Shown here piece by piece: positions 29,301 through 38,143 of a stretch of DNA of 64,000 nt. This DNA comes from JBMOKU01 sp049324315 (GTDB lineage Bacteria > Bacillota > Clostridia > Peptostreptococcales > Thermotaleaceae): the NCBI GenBank assembly GCA_049324315.1, contig JBMOKU010000016.1, forward strand, positions 53,695 through 117,694. The letters are read 5' to 3'. The position numbers and the translations under genes are program-made. The notes under the pieces are model-generated. The model saw nothing but the letters and a program-made list of their open reading frames with translations. It had not been told where the DNA came from and ran no database searches. The number at the start of each line of letters is the position of its first letter. The stretch's first letter is position 1.

Positions 29301-29788
29301 AGGATGGTATGTCTGTAGCGATTGCAGGTATGATTAGTCATAAGCAAAATAAGACGACAAAAAACAATAACATGATGGCCTTCATCACCCTGGAGGACCT
29401 TTATGGTACGGTAGAAGTGATTGTATTTCCAAATGTTTTTGAAAAATACTATGGACTTCTTTATCAAGATAATACGATCATTGTAGAGGGAAAAATCAGC
29501 TTTAAGGAAGAAGAGGAGCCTAAAATTATTTGTGAAAAAATTTATCCTCTTGTAAAAAGACAGGGAAATAAGTTATATTTAAAAATAAGTAAAGATAAAG
29601 AATTATCTGTTTTGGAAAAGATCAAACCAATCCTTAGTAAATGGCGGGGGAATGTACCTGTTTATCTGTATATTGAAGAGAAGAATCAAAAAATGCGGGC
29701 AGATAGAGACTATTGGGTACAGATTAATCAACAGCTTGTCGAAGAGCTGAGTGGGCTTTTGGGAGACGAATGTGTGAAAATTGCATAA
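26324..29788 (+). CDS. dnaE: DNA polymerase III alpha subunit, DnaE type
   Basis: C-family replicative polymerase of 1154 residues. An N-terminal PHP domain (HLHVHTEYSLLDG) opens the protein. The polymerase active-site aspartates lie in TMPDIDIDF near residue 399. GRGSAAGSIVSYALG is near 354 and GVFQLESGGMRQFMK near 598. A helix-hairpin-helix and an OB fold (MMAFITLEDLYGTVEVIVF near 1020) fill the C terminus. It lacks the internal exonuclease domain of PolC, so it is the DnaE1/DnaE3 form. The start follows AAGGAGG. Confidence 0.95.
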   Translation: MRDFVHLHVHTEYSLLDGSARISKLIELTKELGMKAIAITDHGCMFGVIDFYKQAVKHGIKPIMGCEVYTAPRTMYDRDPVKDKGLGHLVLLAKNINGYKNIMKIVSLGYTEGFYYKPRIDMDTLMKHGSDIVALSGCLAGRVQQYILNHDYQGAKEEALKLESIFGKGNFYLELQDHGIEEQKDVNHYLVKLSKETGIPLVATNDVHYLRKQDADVHDVLLCIQTGKTVDEEERLKFPTQEFYLKTPDEMAEIFPYALEALDNTVKIGEMCNVEFAFNQIHLPKYDVPEAMDADVYLRQLCDKGLKDRYHEITHELQERLDYELSVIEGMGYVEYFLIVWDFIRYAKENNIMVGPGRGSAAGSIVSYALGITDIDPIKYNLIFERFLNPERITMPDIDIDFCYERRQEVIDYVIDKYGKDKVAQIITFGTMAARAAIRDVGRAINMSYASVDAIAKQIPFQIGMTIDKALEINKTLKDMYESDEQAKYLIDVARAVEGMPRHASTHAAGVVISKEAIDEYVPLYNHENGVSTQFTMGTLEELGLLKMDFLGLRNLTVIRDAISLIEKDHGVLIDFSKMSYDDKKVYELISRADTLGVFQLESGGMRQFMKELKPDCFEDIIAGISLFRPGPMDSIPKYLEYKNNPQKVQYLHPKLKPILNVTYGCFVYQEQVMQVVRDLGGYTYGRSDLVRRAMGKKKMDVMEQERHYFIYGKIKDNGEIEIPGCIRNGVPEEVGNKIFDEMIDFAKYAFNKSHAAAYAVLGYQTAYLKQYYPVEFMAALLTSIMGNTSKVAEYIQDCKRMGIEILPPSVNASMAKFTVENGKIRFGLLAVKNVGLSVIDAIVLARESKGRYMSFTDFCQKVDSKEINKRAIESLIKCGAFDNLGGNRAQLMAVYERVLEGIQQDRRKNLEGQFSLFNIYQDVISDHGLEDRLPDIAEFPTKMMLSMEKEVLGLYVSGHPLSELEEELKSASTVNAAVFVEAMDHPENCQMKDGMSVAIAGMISHKQNKTTKNNNMMAFITLEDLYGTVEVIVFPNVFEKYYGLLYQDNTIIVEGKISFKEEEEPKIICEKIYPLVKRQGNKLYLKISKDKELSVLEKIKPILSKWRGNVPVYLYIEEKNQKMRADRDYWVQINQQLVEELSGLLGDECVKIA

Positions 29789-29996
29789 ATAGCATCTGGC
29801 ATCAATGAATCACGCTTTATAACCATCATAAGTATAAGAATATTTATAAAAATGAAAGATAATAATGTAAAGATTCAAATAATACGAGTGGGGCCGTCTA
29901 ATTTTGTAGATTTTTCGATTAAGGATGCTTGTAATTTACGTGAAATTCGATTAAAATAATTACAAGTCAACTACTCCAAGAGGGAGGCCTTTTTAT

Positions 29997-30185
29997 ATGT
30001 GGACAGTAGTATACATGGCACACAACCAAGCAGACGGAAATAAAATTAGAGACATATTGGCAGCAGAAGGATTTCTTGTTAAAATTAGGCCGATCGGCAA
30101 GGAAGAAGACAGAGTATATGAGGTTTTGGTACCTAATGGAGAAGTAGAAGAAGCCCATGAGGTTTTAATTGATTTAGGATATTAA
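29997..30185 (+). CDS. small DUF2007-like protein
   Basis: Protein of 62 residues with an alternating strand-helix pattern (VVYMAHNQADGNKIRDIL, then EVLVPNGEVEEAHEVL). It resembles the putative signal-transducing DUF2007 family, which often sits beside pfkA in Clostridia. A GGGAGG lies upstream. The function is unknown. Confidence 0.7.
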   Translation: MWTVVYMAHNQADGNKIRDILAAEGFLVKIRPIGKEEDRVYEVLVPNGEVEEAHEVLIDLGY

Positions 30186-30200
30186 AACGGTAGACTCTCT

Positions 30201-30235
30201 AAGGGAAAGCGTTTGCTTAAATGCTTTCCTTTATA
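30201..30235 (+). terminator. hairpin between the DUF2007-like gene and pfkA
   Basis: AAGGGAAAGC pairs with GCTTTCCTT with one bulged G, followed by a T-rich tail. The loop contains GTTTGCTTAAAT. Confidence 0.5.
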
Positions 30236-30368
30236 TTTGGTATTATATGGTCTATGGCTTTCGGAATAATAACCCTAAATAATAGTATCATGGAAATACT
30301 AAAAGGGATGGGAAAAGAAAGGGACTTTTACCGAGTGAGTAAGTTGAAAAACGACAGGAGGGATAAAT

Positions 30369-31337
30369 ATGAAAAAAATTGGTGTTTTAACGAGTGGTGG
30401 AGATTCGCCGGGAATGAATGCCGCAGTAAGGGCGGTGGTGAGATCTGCTATATACCATGGCCTAGAAGTTGTGGGCATCAAAAGGGGTTATGAAGGACTT
30501 ATTAAAGGTGATATTGAGGAAATGAACTTGTCTTCTGTGGCAGATACCATTCATCGAGGAGGAACCATTCTCAGGACTGCTAGAAGTGAAGAGTTTAAGA
30601 CAGATAAGGGCTTTCAGCATGCGCTAAACGTTATTAATATCTTTGGAATTGACGGCATCGTCGTTATTGGTGGAGACGGATCATTCCGTGGTGCCCAGAA
30701 GCTTAGTAAAGCAGGCATTTCCACTATTGGATTGCCGGGGACAATCGATAATGACCTGGCTTATACGGACTATACCATCGGTTTTGATACTGCCGTGAAC
30801 ACAGTTGTTAATGCCATCAGCAATATTAGAGATACATCCACATCTCATGGACGAGCCAATATCATAGAAGTTATGGGCCGTCATTGTGGAGATATAGCAT
30901 TGTATGCAGGACTGGCAGGTGGTGCAGAAAGTATCATCGTACCGGAAGAGCCTTTCTCAATAGATGAGGTATGCAAGCGACTCATCCAAGGAAGAAATCG
31001 AGGTAAATTACATAGTATCATCATTCTAGCTGAAGGTGTCATCAAGGATGGCGATGCGCGACAGCTGGCAAAGGAGATCGAAGAAAAGACAAGTATAGAA
31101 ACGAGATTGACCATATTGGGACATGTCCAGAGGGGAGGAAGTCCTACGGCCTTCGATAGAGTATTGGCCAGTCGAATGGGAGGAAGGGCTGTTGAACTCT
31201 TGCTAGATAACAAAACCTCTCGTGTTGTTGGAATCAGAGGCAATGATATCTGTGACTTTGATATCGATGAGGCCTTATCAATGGAAAAAAGCATTGATAA
31301 AAATATATATGAGTTGGCAAAAATATTATCTATATAA
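30369..31337 (+). CDS. pfkA: ATP-dependent 6-phosphofructokinase
   Basis: Phosphorylates fructose-6-phosphate, the committed step of glycolysis. It has 322 residues, the bacterial PfkA size. Signatures are LTSGGDSPGMNAAVRAV at the N terminus, GGDGSFRGA near residue 102 (the Asp in GGDGS marks ATP rather than PPi use) and PGTIDNDLAYTDYTIGFDTA near 123. It is 45 bases upstream of pyk, a common allosteric pair. Confidence 0.95.
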   Translation: MKKIGVLTSGGDSPGMNAAVRAVVRSAIYHGLEVVGIKRGYEGLIKGDIEEMNLSSVADTIHRGGTILRTARSEEFKTDKGFQHALNVINIFGIDGIVVIGGDGSFRGAQKLSKAGISTIGLPGTIDNDLAYTDYTIGFDTAVNTVVNAISNIRDTSTSHGRANIIEVMGRHCGDIALYAGLAGGAESIIVPEEPFSIDEVCKRLIQGRNRGKLHSIIILAEGVIKDGDARQLAKEIEEKTSIETRLTILGHVQRGGSPTAFDRVLASRMGGRAVELLLDNKTSRVVGIRGNDICDFDIDEALSMEKSIDKNIYELAKILSI

Positions 31338-31382
31338 TAATGAAAAAGTATTATCTATTTAAATTGAAAGGGGATTGGGGTT

Positions 31383-33140
31383 ATGCCGAAGACAAAAATA
31401 GTTTGTACAATTGGACCAGCCAGTGAAAGTAAAGAGAACCTTATGAAGCTGATCCAAAACGGAATGAATGTTGCCAGATTGAATTTTTCACATGGAAGTC
31501 ATGAAGAGCACCTGAAAAGAATTAATGCCATCAAAGAGGTAAGAGAAATGCTTGGAGTACCTGTGGCCATTGTTCTGGACACAAAGGGACCAGAAATCAG
31601 AACAGGAAACTTCAATGAAAGTGAAGTGCTGCTGAAGGAAGGTACAGAATTTATCATCACAACAAGAGATGTAATAGGCGACAGCAGTATCTGCAATGTA
31701 TCCTATAAGAATCTTCCAGATGACGTAAAACCAGGAGACAATATCCTTATCGATGATGGACTGATCGAACTAGAGGTTTTAGAAATTGTTAATAGTACGG
31801 ATATCAGATGCAAAGTAAACAATAGCGGAATCGTAAAAAATCATAAAGGGGTTAATGTCCCAGGTGTGAAAATTAATTTACCGGCAATCACAAAAAAGGA
31901 CTATGATGATATTATTTTTGGGATTGAAAGTGGCATAGATTTCATTGCGGCGTCCTTTGTAAGAAAAGCAAGCGATGTTATGGAAATTCGAAAAATATTA
32001 GAAGATAATCGTGCACCTGATATTCAAATCATTTCAAAGATTGAAAATCAAGAAGGCGTAGATAATGTAGACGAAATCCTGGAGATTTCCGATGGTATCA
32101 TGGTTGCCAGAGGAGATTTAGGTGTAGAGATTCCAACGGAACAGATTCCTCTTGTACAAAAAATGATTATTAAAAAGTGTAATGCTGTAGGAAAACCTGT
32201 CATTACTGCTACGCAAATGTTGGATTCTATGATTAGAAATCCTCGACCTACAAGGGCTGAAGTAACTGATGTTGCCAATGCCATTTTAGATGGAACGGAT
32301 GCCATCATGCTGTCAGGTGAAACGGCTGCAGGGAAATATCCTGTTGAAGCTGTAAAGACCATGGCCAATATTGCCAGAACAACAGAAGCTTCGCTAGATT
32401 ATGAGTTAATCTTAAGAGAAAAAGGTATCGGAAAAGAAAAGAGTATTACGGATGCGGTAAGTCATGCAAGCTGCACCAGCGCCCAGGACTTGGGGGCATC
32501 AGCCATCATTACGGCTACTGCATCAGGTTTTACAGCCAGAATGGTTTCGAAGTTTAGACCAAAAGCACCACTCATTGCAGCAACAAACAGTGAAAAAGTT
32601 GCAAGAAAGCTTTGTCTTACCTGGGGAACGTATCCTGTAATCATACCGGAAGGACAATCTACCGATGAAATATTTGACTCGGCAATCAATAAGGCATTAA
32701 GCGCAAACTACATCAAAGGTGGAGATTTAGTAATCATTACTGCCGGTGTACCGGTTGGTGTGGCAGGTAGTACGAATACCATTAAAGTGCATATCGTTGG
32801 TGAAGTATTGATTAAAGGAATGGGTGTTGGCAAAAAGTCAGCAGTAGGTACTGTGTGTGTTGCCCAGGATGCAGAAGAAGCAGAAGCAAAGTTTAAGGAT
32901 GGAGATATCTTAGTATCGGTAGCTACAGATAAAGATATGGTGCCTTTCATGGAAAGGGCTTCTGCCATTGTCGTAGAAGAGGGCGGTTTAACTTCCCACG
33001 CAGCGGTGGTAGGATTACATCTAGGCAAGCCTGTTATCGTAGGAGCAAAAGATGCTACCAGTATCCTTAAGCAAGAAGAGCTAATTACCGTAGATGCTGC
33101 AGGCGGCGTCATATATAGAGGAAAAGCAACTGTATTATAA
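31383..33140 (+). CDS. pyk: pyruvate kinase with C-terminal PEP-utiliser domain
   Basis: Converts PEP and ADP to pyruvate and ATP. The catalytic core (about residues 1-470) shows ARLNFSHGSHEEH, the ISKIENQEGVDN motif, GDLGVEIP and MLSGETAAGKYPVEA. The 585-residue length includes an extra C-terminal domain of some 110 residues with GGLTSHAAVVG, like the phosphohistidine domain of PEP synthase and EI but with serine before the histidine. This long form is typical of Bacillus and many Clostridia. Confidence 0.95.
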   Translation: MPKTKIVCTIGPASESKENLMKLIQNGMNVARLNFSHGSHEEHLKRINAIKEVREMLGVPVAIVLDTKGPEIRTGNFNESEVLLKEGTEFIITTRDVIGDSSICNVSYKNLPDDVKPGDNILIDDGLIELEVLEIVNSTDIRCKVNNSGIVKNHKGVNVPGVKINLPAITKKDYDDIIFGIESGIDFIAASFVRKASDVMEIRKILEDNRAPDIQIISKIENQEGVDNVDEILEISDGIMVARGDLGVEIPTEQIPLVQKMIIKKCNAVGKPVITATQMLDSMIRNPRPTRAEVTDVANAILDGTDAIMLSGETAAGKYPVEAVKTMANIARTTEASLDYELILREKGIGKEKSITDAVSHASCTSAQDLGASAIITATASGFTARMVSKFRPKAPLIAATNSEKVARKLCLTWGTYPVIIPEGQSTDEIFDSAINKALSANYIKGGDLVIITAGVPVGVAGSTNTIKVHIVGEVLIKGMGVGKKSAVGTVCVAQDAEEAEAKFKDGDILVSVATDKDMVPFMERASAIVVEEGGLTSHAAVVGLHLGKPVIVGAKDATSILKQEELITVDAAGGVIYRGKATVL

Positions 33141-33151
33141 GCTTTATTCAG

Positions 33152-33184
33152 AATAGCCGGACTGTTGTCCGGCTATTTTTTTTG
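33152..33184 (+). terminator. terminator of pfkA-pyk
   Basis: AATAGCCGGAC and GTCCGGCTATT form an 11-bp perfect stem with a TGTT loop and a long T-run. Confidence 0.92.
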
Positions 33185-33264
33185 CAGTGAAAATGATAGA
33201 ATAGTGGAGAGCAATAAATACTATGGTTGCTTTTGAAGAATACTACATCGTAGGAGGAAAAAAT

Positions 33265-33690
33265 ATGCATATACATGATGCTTGTATTCGTGTACGTTAT
33301 CAAGAAACAGATCAAATGGGTGTCGTATACAATGGGAATTATTATACATGGTTTGAAGTGGGAAGGGCTGAGTACTTTCGATCCATTGGCTATACCTATG
33401 CAAAACTTGAAAAAGAGGGCATCATCTTACCGGTGGTAGAGAGTCAATGTGAATATAAAATCCCTGCAAAATATGATGATGAGATTCTTATCCGTACGCG
33501 AATAGCAAAAATAAAAGGTGTACGATTAGAGTTTAACTATGAGATTCTTAGGAAAGAAGATGAAGCGGTACTGGCGAAAGGGAGAACCGTTCATGCTTTT
33601 GTAGATAAAGCGCTAAAGCCTGTGAATTTTAAGAAAGCAAATCCGAGCCTGTGGGAGATCATTCAAAAGTGTTCAAGTGAGGTGGTATAA
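33265..33690 (+). CDS. acyl-CoA thioesterase, YbgC/4-hydroxybenzoyl-CoA type
   Basis: Hotdog-fold thioesterase of 141 residues. The family motif RYQETDQMGVVYNGNYYTWFE (near residue 10) carries the catalytic aspartate region. ATG 33265 is chosen because GGAGG is 8 bases upstream; ATG 33223 lacks a site. It probably cleaves short acyl-CoA or acyl-ACP thioesters. It is followed 3 bases later by fxsA. Confidence 0.85.
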   Translation: MHIHDACIRVRYQETDQMGVVYNGNYYTWFEVGRAEYFRSIGYTYAKLEKEGIILPVVESQCEYKIPAKYDDEILIRTRIAKIKGVRLEFNYEILRKEDEAVLAKGRTVHAFVDKALKPVNFKKANPSLWEIIQKCSSEVV

Positions 33691-33693
33691 GCC

Positions 33694-34089
33694 ATGCTGT
33701 TGAAATTAATTCTACTTTTTACAACGGTACCATTAATTGAACTGGCGATTCTATTAAAGCTAAGTGATGAGATCGGATTTGGCTATACCCTGGCATTGGT
33801 GCTAGTAACCGGGGTCGCTGGTGCATACCTTGCAAAATCGCAAGGAAGACAGATTTTGTTTCAGATACGATATGAAATGCAGCATGGAAATATGCCTGGG
33901 GATGCATTAATCAATGGCTTATGCGTGTTGATTGGCGGCGCTATGCTGCTTACACCTGGAATCGTAACGGATACATTAGGATTTATCCTTGTTATACCGG
34001 GAACAAGAGAAATTTTCAAACACTATTTAAAGGAAAAGTTCCAGCGTATGCTGCAAGAGGGAAATACCTACTTCTACCTTCGTAAGTAA
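33694..34089 (+). CDS. fxsA: FxsA family membrane protein
   Basis: Protein of 131 residues with three hydrophobic segments (about 1-20, 25-45 and 68-93). FxsA signatures include the N-terminal PLIELAILLKL and LTPGIVTDTLGF near 89. In E. coli, excess FxsA relieves phage T7 exclusion by F plasmids; the normal role is unknown. It is cotranscribed with the thioesterase gene. Confidence 0.85.
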   Translation: MLLKLILLFTTVPLIELAILLKLSDEIGFGYTLALVLVTGVAGAYLAKSQGRQILFQIRYEMQHGNMPGDALINGLCVLIGGAMLLTPGIVTDTLGFILVIPGTREIFKHYLKEKFQRMLQEGNTYFYLRK

Positions 34090-34200
34090 AACTTTAACAA
34101 AACCATAACAGTAGAAGGTGGTATAAAATTGGAAATTATGTATAATAATCTATAATAGCTATTTTGCAAATTGTGTAACTGATTCTAATTTTTTATCTTG

Positions 34201-34268
34201 ATGACGCTCTTTGGATGGGAGTGTCCTTTTTTTTGAAAATCAGAAAAGAGTAGAAAATCTACTCTTTT
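34201..34268. terminator. two converging terminators
   Basis: GACGCTC...GGGAGTGTC followed by eight T's (34201-34234) ends fxsA on the plus strand. AAAAGAGTAGA/TCTACTCTTTT (34244-34268) ends the GerMN gene on the minus strand and overlaps its stop codon. Confidence 0.75.
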
Positions 34269-35614
34269 TCAGGATTGATATAAGCTGGTTTTTTCATAAA
34301 GTTAGTTAAATCAATACCTCCTACTGCCGGTGCAGGATTGTTTTCTACCACTATTTTTACCTGATCAACACCCTGCAGACTTGTAAAGGTGTAGAGGATA
34401 GCATCCAATATCATACGCTGGATATTCGTTCTTTTAGCGGTTATATCCAGAAATTCCCTACTCATGTTTAATATAATACCATTGCCTTCGTAAGAGAAAT
34501 CAATTAACTGAATCGTATTAGGCAGTATCGGTGTAAATCCTTGTATTTTACTCCCATTGATTTCTCCTGTTTGAAGAACTTGAAACAAGGTTTGAACGGC
34601 CTGAGATCCATCCTGTGAAGTAATGGCGACCGGCGCCAGCAGTTGTCTTTCTCCGTTTTGATTAAAGCTGAGATAAGCCTGTGGTTGTGTAGTTTTTGTA
34701 TAAACTGCTCGCGTGCTGACTGTACCAAAGAGGTTATCGGAGTCCTTGCCGTTTATTAAGAATTTAACTTTGTTGATACCAGGTATGGAGGTCAAAGACT
34801 GAACCATACTGTCCACGATTTGCTGTCCTGCTTCTTTATCTTGACGATTCCAAGTAAAAGATGTAAAATCTACAGTTACCAGGTCATTGCTAACACGAAG
34901 CTTACGAGTGGCAGGAATAGGCACTTGCGTATTTTCGATAATTTGAGATCCTGATCGTAAGCCGTCTATTGTAAGACGGATGGGTGTCGTACTATAGGGA
35001 ACAGTCCGGGTAATTGGAATCAAATACGTATGATGCGTATTTTCGGGGAAATATAACATAAGGGCCATCGTACCCTTTGGAAGAGTGTTCTTTGCAGCAA
35101 TGTATGGAAGCTGTTTATGATATGTTACGGAAAGTTCATAAGGCTCCACATTCTTAAAATCCTTATGATTTGAATAGACTTTGAAAATATAGCTTCCTTC
35201 AGATAGATTGAGATTTTCTTGTGACAGATCTAATGGATAAGTTACTTCAGTTACCGGCTCCTTTGGCAGCTCAGTAGACTTAACAAATTGTTTGGATTCC
35301 AACACAGCAACCTGCTGCTGGTCTTGCATGATCTCAATGGTCAATGGATCTTCGGAACCCAAATGAAAATCTGTTGGTTCTGGGCTGGAAACTTTAAAAT
35401 TGACTGTCATTGGATTTTCCAGGGTTTTCAGATTACCTTCAATCGTATAGGTTATCGTACCAGATGAAGCTTTTTTCTCCTTAGAAAATTTGATCGGTAT
35501 CGGCATCTTGAAATTGTACTTTGAAGCATTGATATTTAGCGGCATACCAGTAGCCGTAATACAGATAATAAATACGAGTAAGAGATTCATGATGGTTTTT
35601 CCCAAGAAAATCAC
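34259..35614 (-). CDS. exported protein with two GerMN domains
   Basis: Protein of 451 residues with an N-terminal hydrophobic export signal (about residues 8-24). It has a beta-rich N-terminal domain (about 30-190), then two GerMN-type domains (about 215-315 and 335-440), seen from PIRLTIDGL, VDFTSF and INKVKFLINGK and the parallel TLFQVLQTG, ILNMSREF and VDQVKIVVENN. GerM-like proteins take part in sporulation and germination in Bacillus. It is a single gene. A role in spore envelope assembly is inference. Confidence 0.75.
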   Translation of the reverse strand: MIFLGKTIMNLLLVFIICITATGMPLNINASKYNFKMPIPIKFSKEKKASSGTITYTIEGNLKTLENPMTVNFKVSSPEPTDFHLGSEDPLTIEIMQDQQQVAVLESKQFVKSTELPKEPVTEVTYPLDLSQENLNLSEGSYIFKVYSNHKDFKNVEPYELSVTYHKQLPYIAAKNTLPKGTMALMLYFPENTHHTYLIPITRTVPYSTTPIRLTIDGLRSGSQIIENTQVPIPATRKLRVSNDLVTVDFTSFTWNRQDKEAGQQIVDSMVQSLTSIPGINKVKFLINGKDSDNLFGTVSTRAVYTKTTQPQAYLSFNQNGERQLLAPVAITSQDGSQAVQTLFQVLQTGEINGSKIQGFTPILPNTIQLIDFSYEGNGIILNMSREFLDITAKRTNIQRMILDAILYTFTSLQGVDQVKIVVENNPAPAVGGIDLTNFMKKPAYINPEKE

Positions 35615-35772
35615 TCCTTATACTGTTGAAGTTGGTCTGCAAAACAATCTATAATACCATTATAAGGGATTTATGTTTTTCAATAAAGGACAAACTGTAT
35701 ATAATTATTGGAAATTATATTTTGAGACTTTAGGATGAGAATCTGTAGTCTATATCTACTGTTATGCTTAAA

Positions 35773-35800
35773 CGGAACGCCACAAGGGGGCGTTCCCTAC
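35773..35800 (-). repeat. GTAGGG palindromic repeat, copy 5 (inverted)
   Basis: On the minus strand this reads GTAGGGAACGCC...GGCGTTCCG, with stem GGAACGCC/GGCGTTCC. It lies 27 bases from copy 3 in the opposite orientation, within the 328-base gap between the GerMN and RlmD genes. Confidence 0.55.
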
Positions 35801-35826
35801 GAGCTGAACTAGAACTTAGTTTTAAG

Positions 35827-35888
35827 GTAGGGGTGGCTGCCTACAGCCACCCGAAGAAAACGATGGAACCGTCCCCGTGGCGAAGCGG
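35827..35888 (+). repeat. GTAGGGG repeat copy 3 joined to the GTCCCC module
   Basis: GTAGGGGTGGCTG and CAGCCACCCG form a 9-bp stem (35827-35853). This runs directly into CCGAAG...CGATGGAACCGTCCCC...AGCGG (35851-35888), a near copy of 8951-8990. No gene lies in the gap. Confidence 0.6.
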
Positions 35889-35941
35889 ATGTAAAGCACT
35901 TAGTATGACATATATAGATTAAAACAAAGGAGCATACGATA

Positions 35942-37318
35942 ATGACTGATATATTGATTCAAAAAGGCAAAACTTATCAAGTAACCATTGAAGATATAGG
36001 CCATAATGGAGAAGGTATAGGAAAAATACAAGGATTTACAGTATTCGTAGAGGGTGGTGTCCCTGGTGATCTTCTTGAGATTAAGATTTCCATCGTGAAA
36101 AAGAACTATGCAGTGGGCGTGATAAAAAGGGTCATACAAGCTTCTCCTGATAGAATCGAGCCTTCCTGTCAAATTGCAGATATCTGTGGAGGATGTCAGA
36201 TACAGCATATCGACTATCAAAGCCAGCTCAGACTGAAAACCGGAAGGGTTAAGGCGAACATAGAACGAATTGGAAAGCTGGAGAACGCAGTCGTCCATGA
36301 TACCATTGGTATGGAAATACCGGAAAGATATCGGAATAAAGGGCAGTTTCCTATAGGAACCTTAGATGGAAAAGCTATTATTGGATTTTATAAAGGTGGT
36401 ACCCATGAAATCGTAGATATGGAGACCTGTCTGCTTCAGCATGAAATCAATGACAGGATTGTCAATGTGGTTAAGAAATATATTGAAACATTTAAAATCA
36501 CCACCTATGATGAAAGTACCGGAAAAGGCTTGCTGCGGCATGCGCTGACGAAAATCGGTTTTGTCACCGGCGAAATCATGGTGGTATTGATCACAAACGG
36601 GAGAGAATTGCCCCAGAGTCAATGGCTCATAACAGCATTGAAGGAAGAAATACCGGAGATTGTGAGCATCGTGCAAAATATCAACACCAAGAAAGGAAAT
36701 ACCATCCTGGGACAAGAGTGTAAAACCATCTACGGAAAAGACCGGATCATTGATTACATAGGAGATTTTAAATTTCATATTTCTCCGCTGTCATTCTTCC
36801 AAGTCAATCCTACTCAAACCAAGGTACTTTATGAAAAAGCCTTGGAATATGCAGAACTAACCGGAGAAGAAACTGTTTTTGATGTCTACTGTGGTATAGG
36901 GACCATTTCTCTATTCTTGTCACAGAAAGCAAAGAAGGTATATGGCATCGAGATCATAGAAGCAGCCATTGAAGACGCTAAAGAAAATGCCCGAATCAAT
37001 CAAGTGGAGAATACAGAATTCTATGTTGGAGCAGCAGAGGATGTAGTTCCAAAGCTATATAAAAAGGGTATAAAAGCTGACGTGGTTGTAGTAGATCCAC
37101 CTCGAAAAGGCTGCGATGAAAAGGTGTTGGAGACTATTGTGAATATGAACCCTAAGAGAGTCGTATATGTTTCCTGCAATCCCAGTACGTTGGCAAGAGA
37201 TTTGAAATACCTTGATGAACGGGGTTACAAAACTGTGGAGGTACAGCCGGTGGATATGTTTCCGCATACGGCTCACGTTGAAGTGGTTGCTCAGATGTAC
37301 TTTAATGGGAAGAAGTAA
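35942..37318 (+). CDS. rlmD: 23S rRNA (uracil-5-)-methyltransferase, RlmD/RlmCD family
   Basis: SAM-dependent RNA m5U methyltransferase of 458 residues. An N-terminal TRAM domain (about residues 5-60) binds RNA. Iron-sulfur cysteines occur as CQIADICGGCQ near 77, with a fourth probably in METCLLQ near 160. The Rossmann part has FDVYCGIGTISLF near 315. The catalytic cysteine is in VSCNPSTLARDL near 414. Gram-positive members often modify two sites (RlmCD). ATG 35942 follows AAAGGAG. Confidence 0.9.
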   Translation: MTDILIQKGKTYQVTIEDIGHNGEGIGKIQGFTVFVEGGVPGDLLEIKISIVKKNYAVGVIKRVIQASPDRIEPSCQIADICGGCQIQHIDYQSQLRLKTGRVKANIERIGKLENAVVHDTIGMEIPERYRNKGQFPIGTLDGKAIIGFYKGGTHEIVDMETCLLQHEINDRIVNVVKKYIETFKITTYDESTGKGLLRHALTKIGFVTGEIMVVLITNGRELPQSQWLITALKEEIPEIVSIVQNINTKKGNTILGQECKTIYGKDRIIDYIGDFKFHISPLSFFQVNPTQTKVLYEKALEYAELTGEETVFDVYCGIGTISLFLSQKAKKVYGIEIIEAAIEDAKENARINQVENTEFYVGAAEDVVPKLYKKGIKADVVVVDPPRKGCDEKVLETIVNMNPKRVVYVSCNPSTLARDLKYLDERGYKTVEVQPVDMFPHTAHVEVVAQMYFNGKK

Positions 37319-37374
37319 AAAGCACAATATATAGCGATTTATCAAGCGATTAGACACTAAATATTGATTTTCTG

Positions 37375-37404
37375 ACGGTTTAAGAAAAGGACTATTTAAA
37401 CCGT
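37375..37404 (+). terminator. hairpin after rlmD
   Basis: ACGGTTTAA and TTAAACCGT form a perfect 9-bp stem with a 12-base loop. There is no clear T-run, so termination is uncertain. Confidence 0.4.
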
Positions 37405-37559
37405 TAAATATGGCTTATCCATAGATGTACTTTAATTTTTGCTCATAAAAATGGCATAAAGTGGTTGCTGATGGAAATATAGAGGAATGGTGATGTATTA
37501 CATGTTGAGGAGCATGATTGATAAATTAAATTAATGAAGCTTTTGGAGGATGAGGCTAA

Positions 37560-38048
37560 ATGAGCAATATATTAAATCAGTGCTGTTGTGGAAGCACAAC
37601 AGAATCTACCTGTGAAAAAGAGGAAAGCAACTTATGCCCAATATGTAAAGCAGCAGGTGTTAAAGTCAAAAATATTACCGTTAAACATTTGGTATTGGAA
37701 ACATTAACAGAATTGACCGGCGATGCCGATTATTATATATGCATGAACGATGAATGCGATATTATTTACTATAATCAGGAAACAGGAATTAAATTTGATA
37801 AGCTGCAGGTAAGAGTGCCAATCTGGTTTAAGAAAGATGCAAATCCTAAATATGCCTGTTACTGTAGTAAAGTTACTGAGGAACAAGTTATAAATGCCGT
37901 AATAAAAGATGATGCAAAGAGCGTTAAAGATATTGTTACACTTACCGGAGCAATGAAAAATGCACAATGTCAGAAGAACAACCCATTAGGTACGTGTTGT
38001 CATCAAATGATTCAGGATGCAATCGATAAAGGACTATCAATGAAGTAA
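37560..38048 (+). CDS. CopZ-like [2Fe-2S]-binding protein (Csac_0668 family)
   Basis: Cysteine-rich protein of 162 residues. An N-terminal CCC is followed by a zinc-ribbon-like CPIC near residue 27, CMNDEC near 60, and a C-terminal BFD-like [2Fe-2S] part (YACYCSKVTEEQVINAVI near 98, then CQKNNPLGTCC near 139). This order fits the Csac_0668 family, some members of which are selenoproteins. I see no in-frame TGA here. It may handle copper or electrons; the exact role is unknown. It starts the accessory region. Confidence 0.75.
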   Translation: MSNILNQCCCGSTTESTCEKEESNLCPICKAAGVKVKNITVKHLVLETLTELTGDADYYICMNDECDIIYYNQETGIKFDKLQVRVPIWFKKDANPKYACYCSKVTEEQVINAVIKDDAKSVKDIVTLTGAMKNAQCQKNNPLGTCCHQMIQDAIDKGLSMK

Positions 38049-38143
38049 TAAAATTAAAATTTGTAATGTCACATTTTTTTACTCTGTGACACAACAGTTT
38101 GAAATAGCGAAGTAATGTTAAATTTTAGTTTGAGGAGCTAATG

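Noticed and set aside
34259..34268. Plus-strand start signals near the GerMN stop
   Set aside because: The sequence is explained as the terminator hairpin overlapping the stop codon.
37560..38048. Selenoprotein with readthrough TGA
   Set aside because: The frame is open throughout and I saw no in-frame TGA near the metal-binding motifs.
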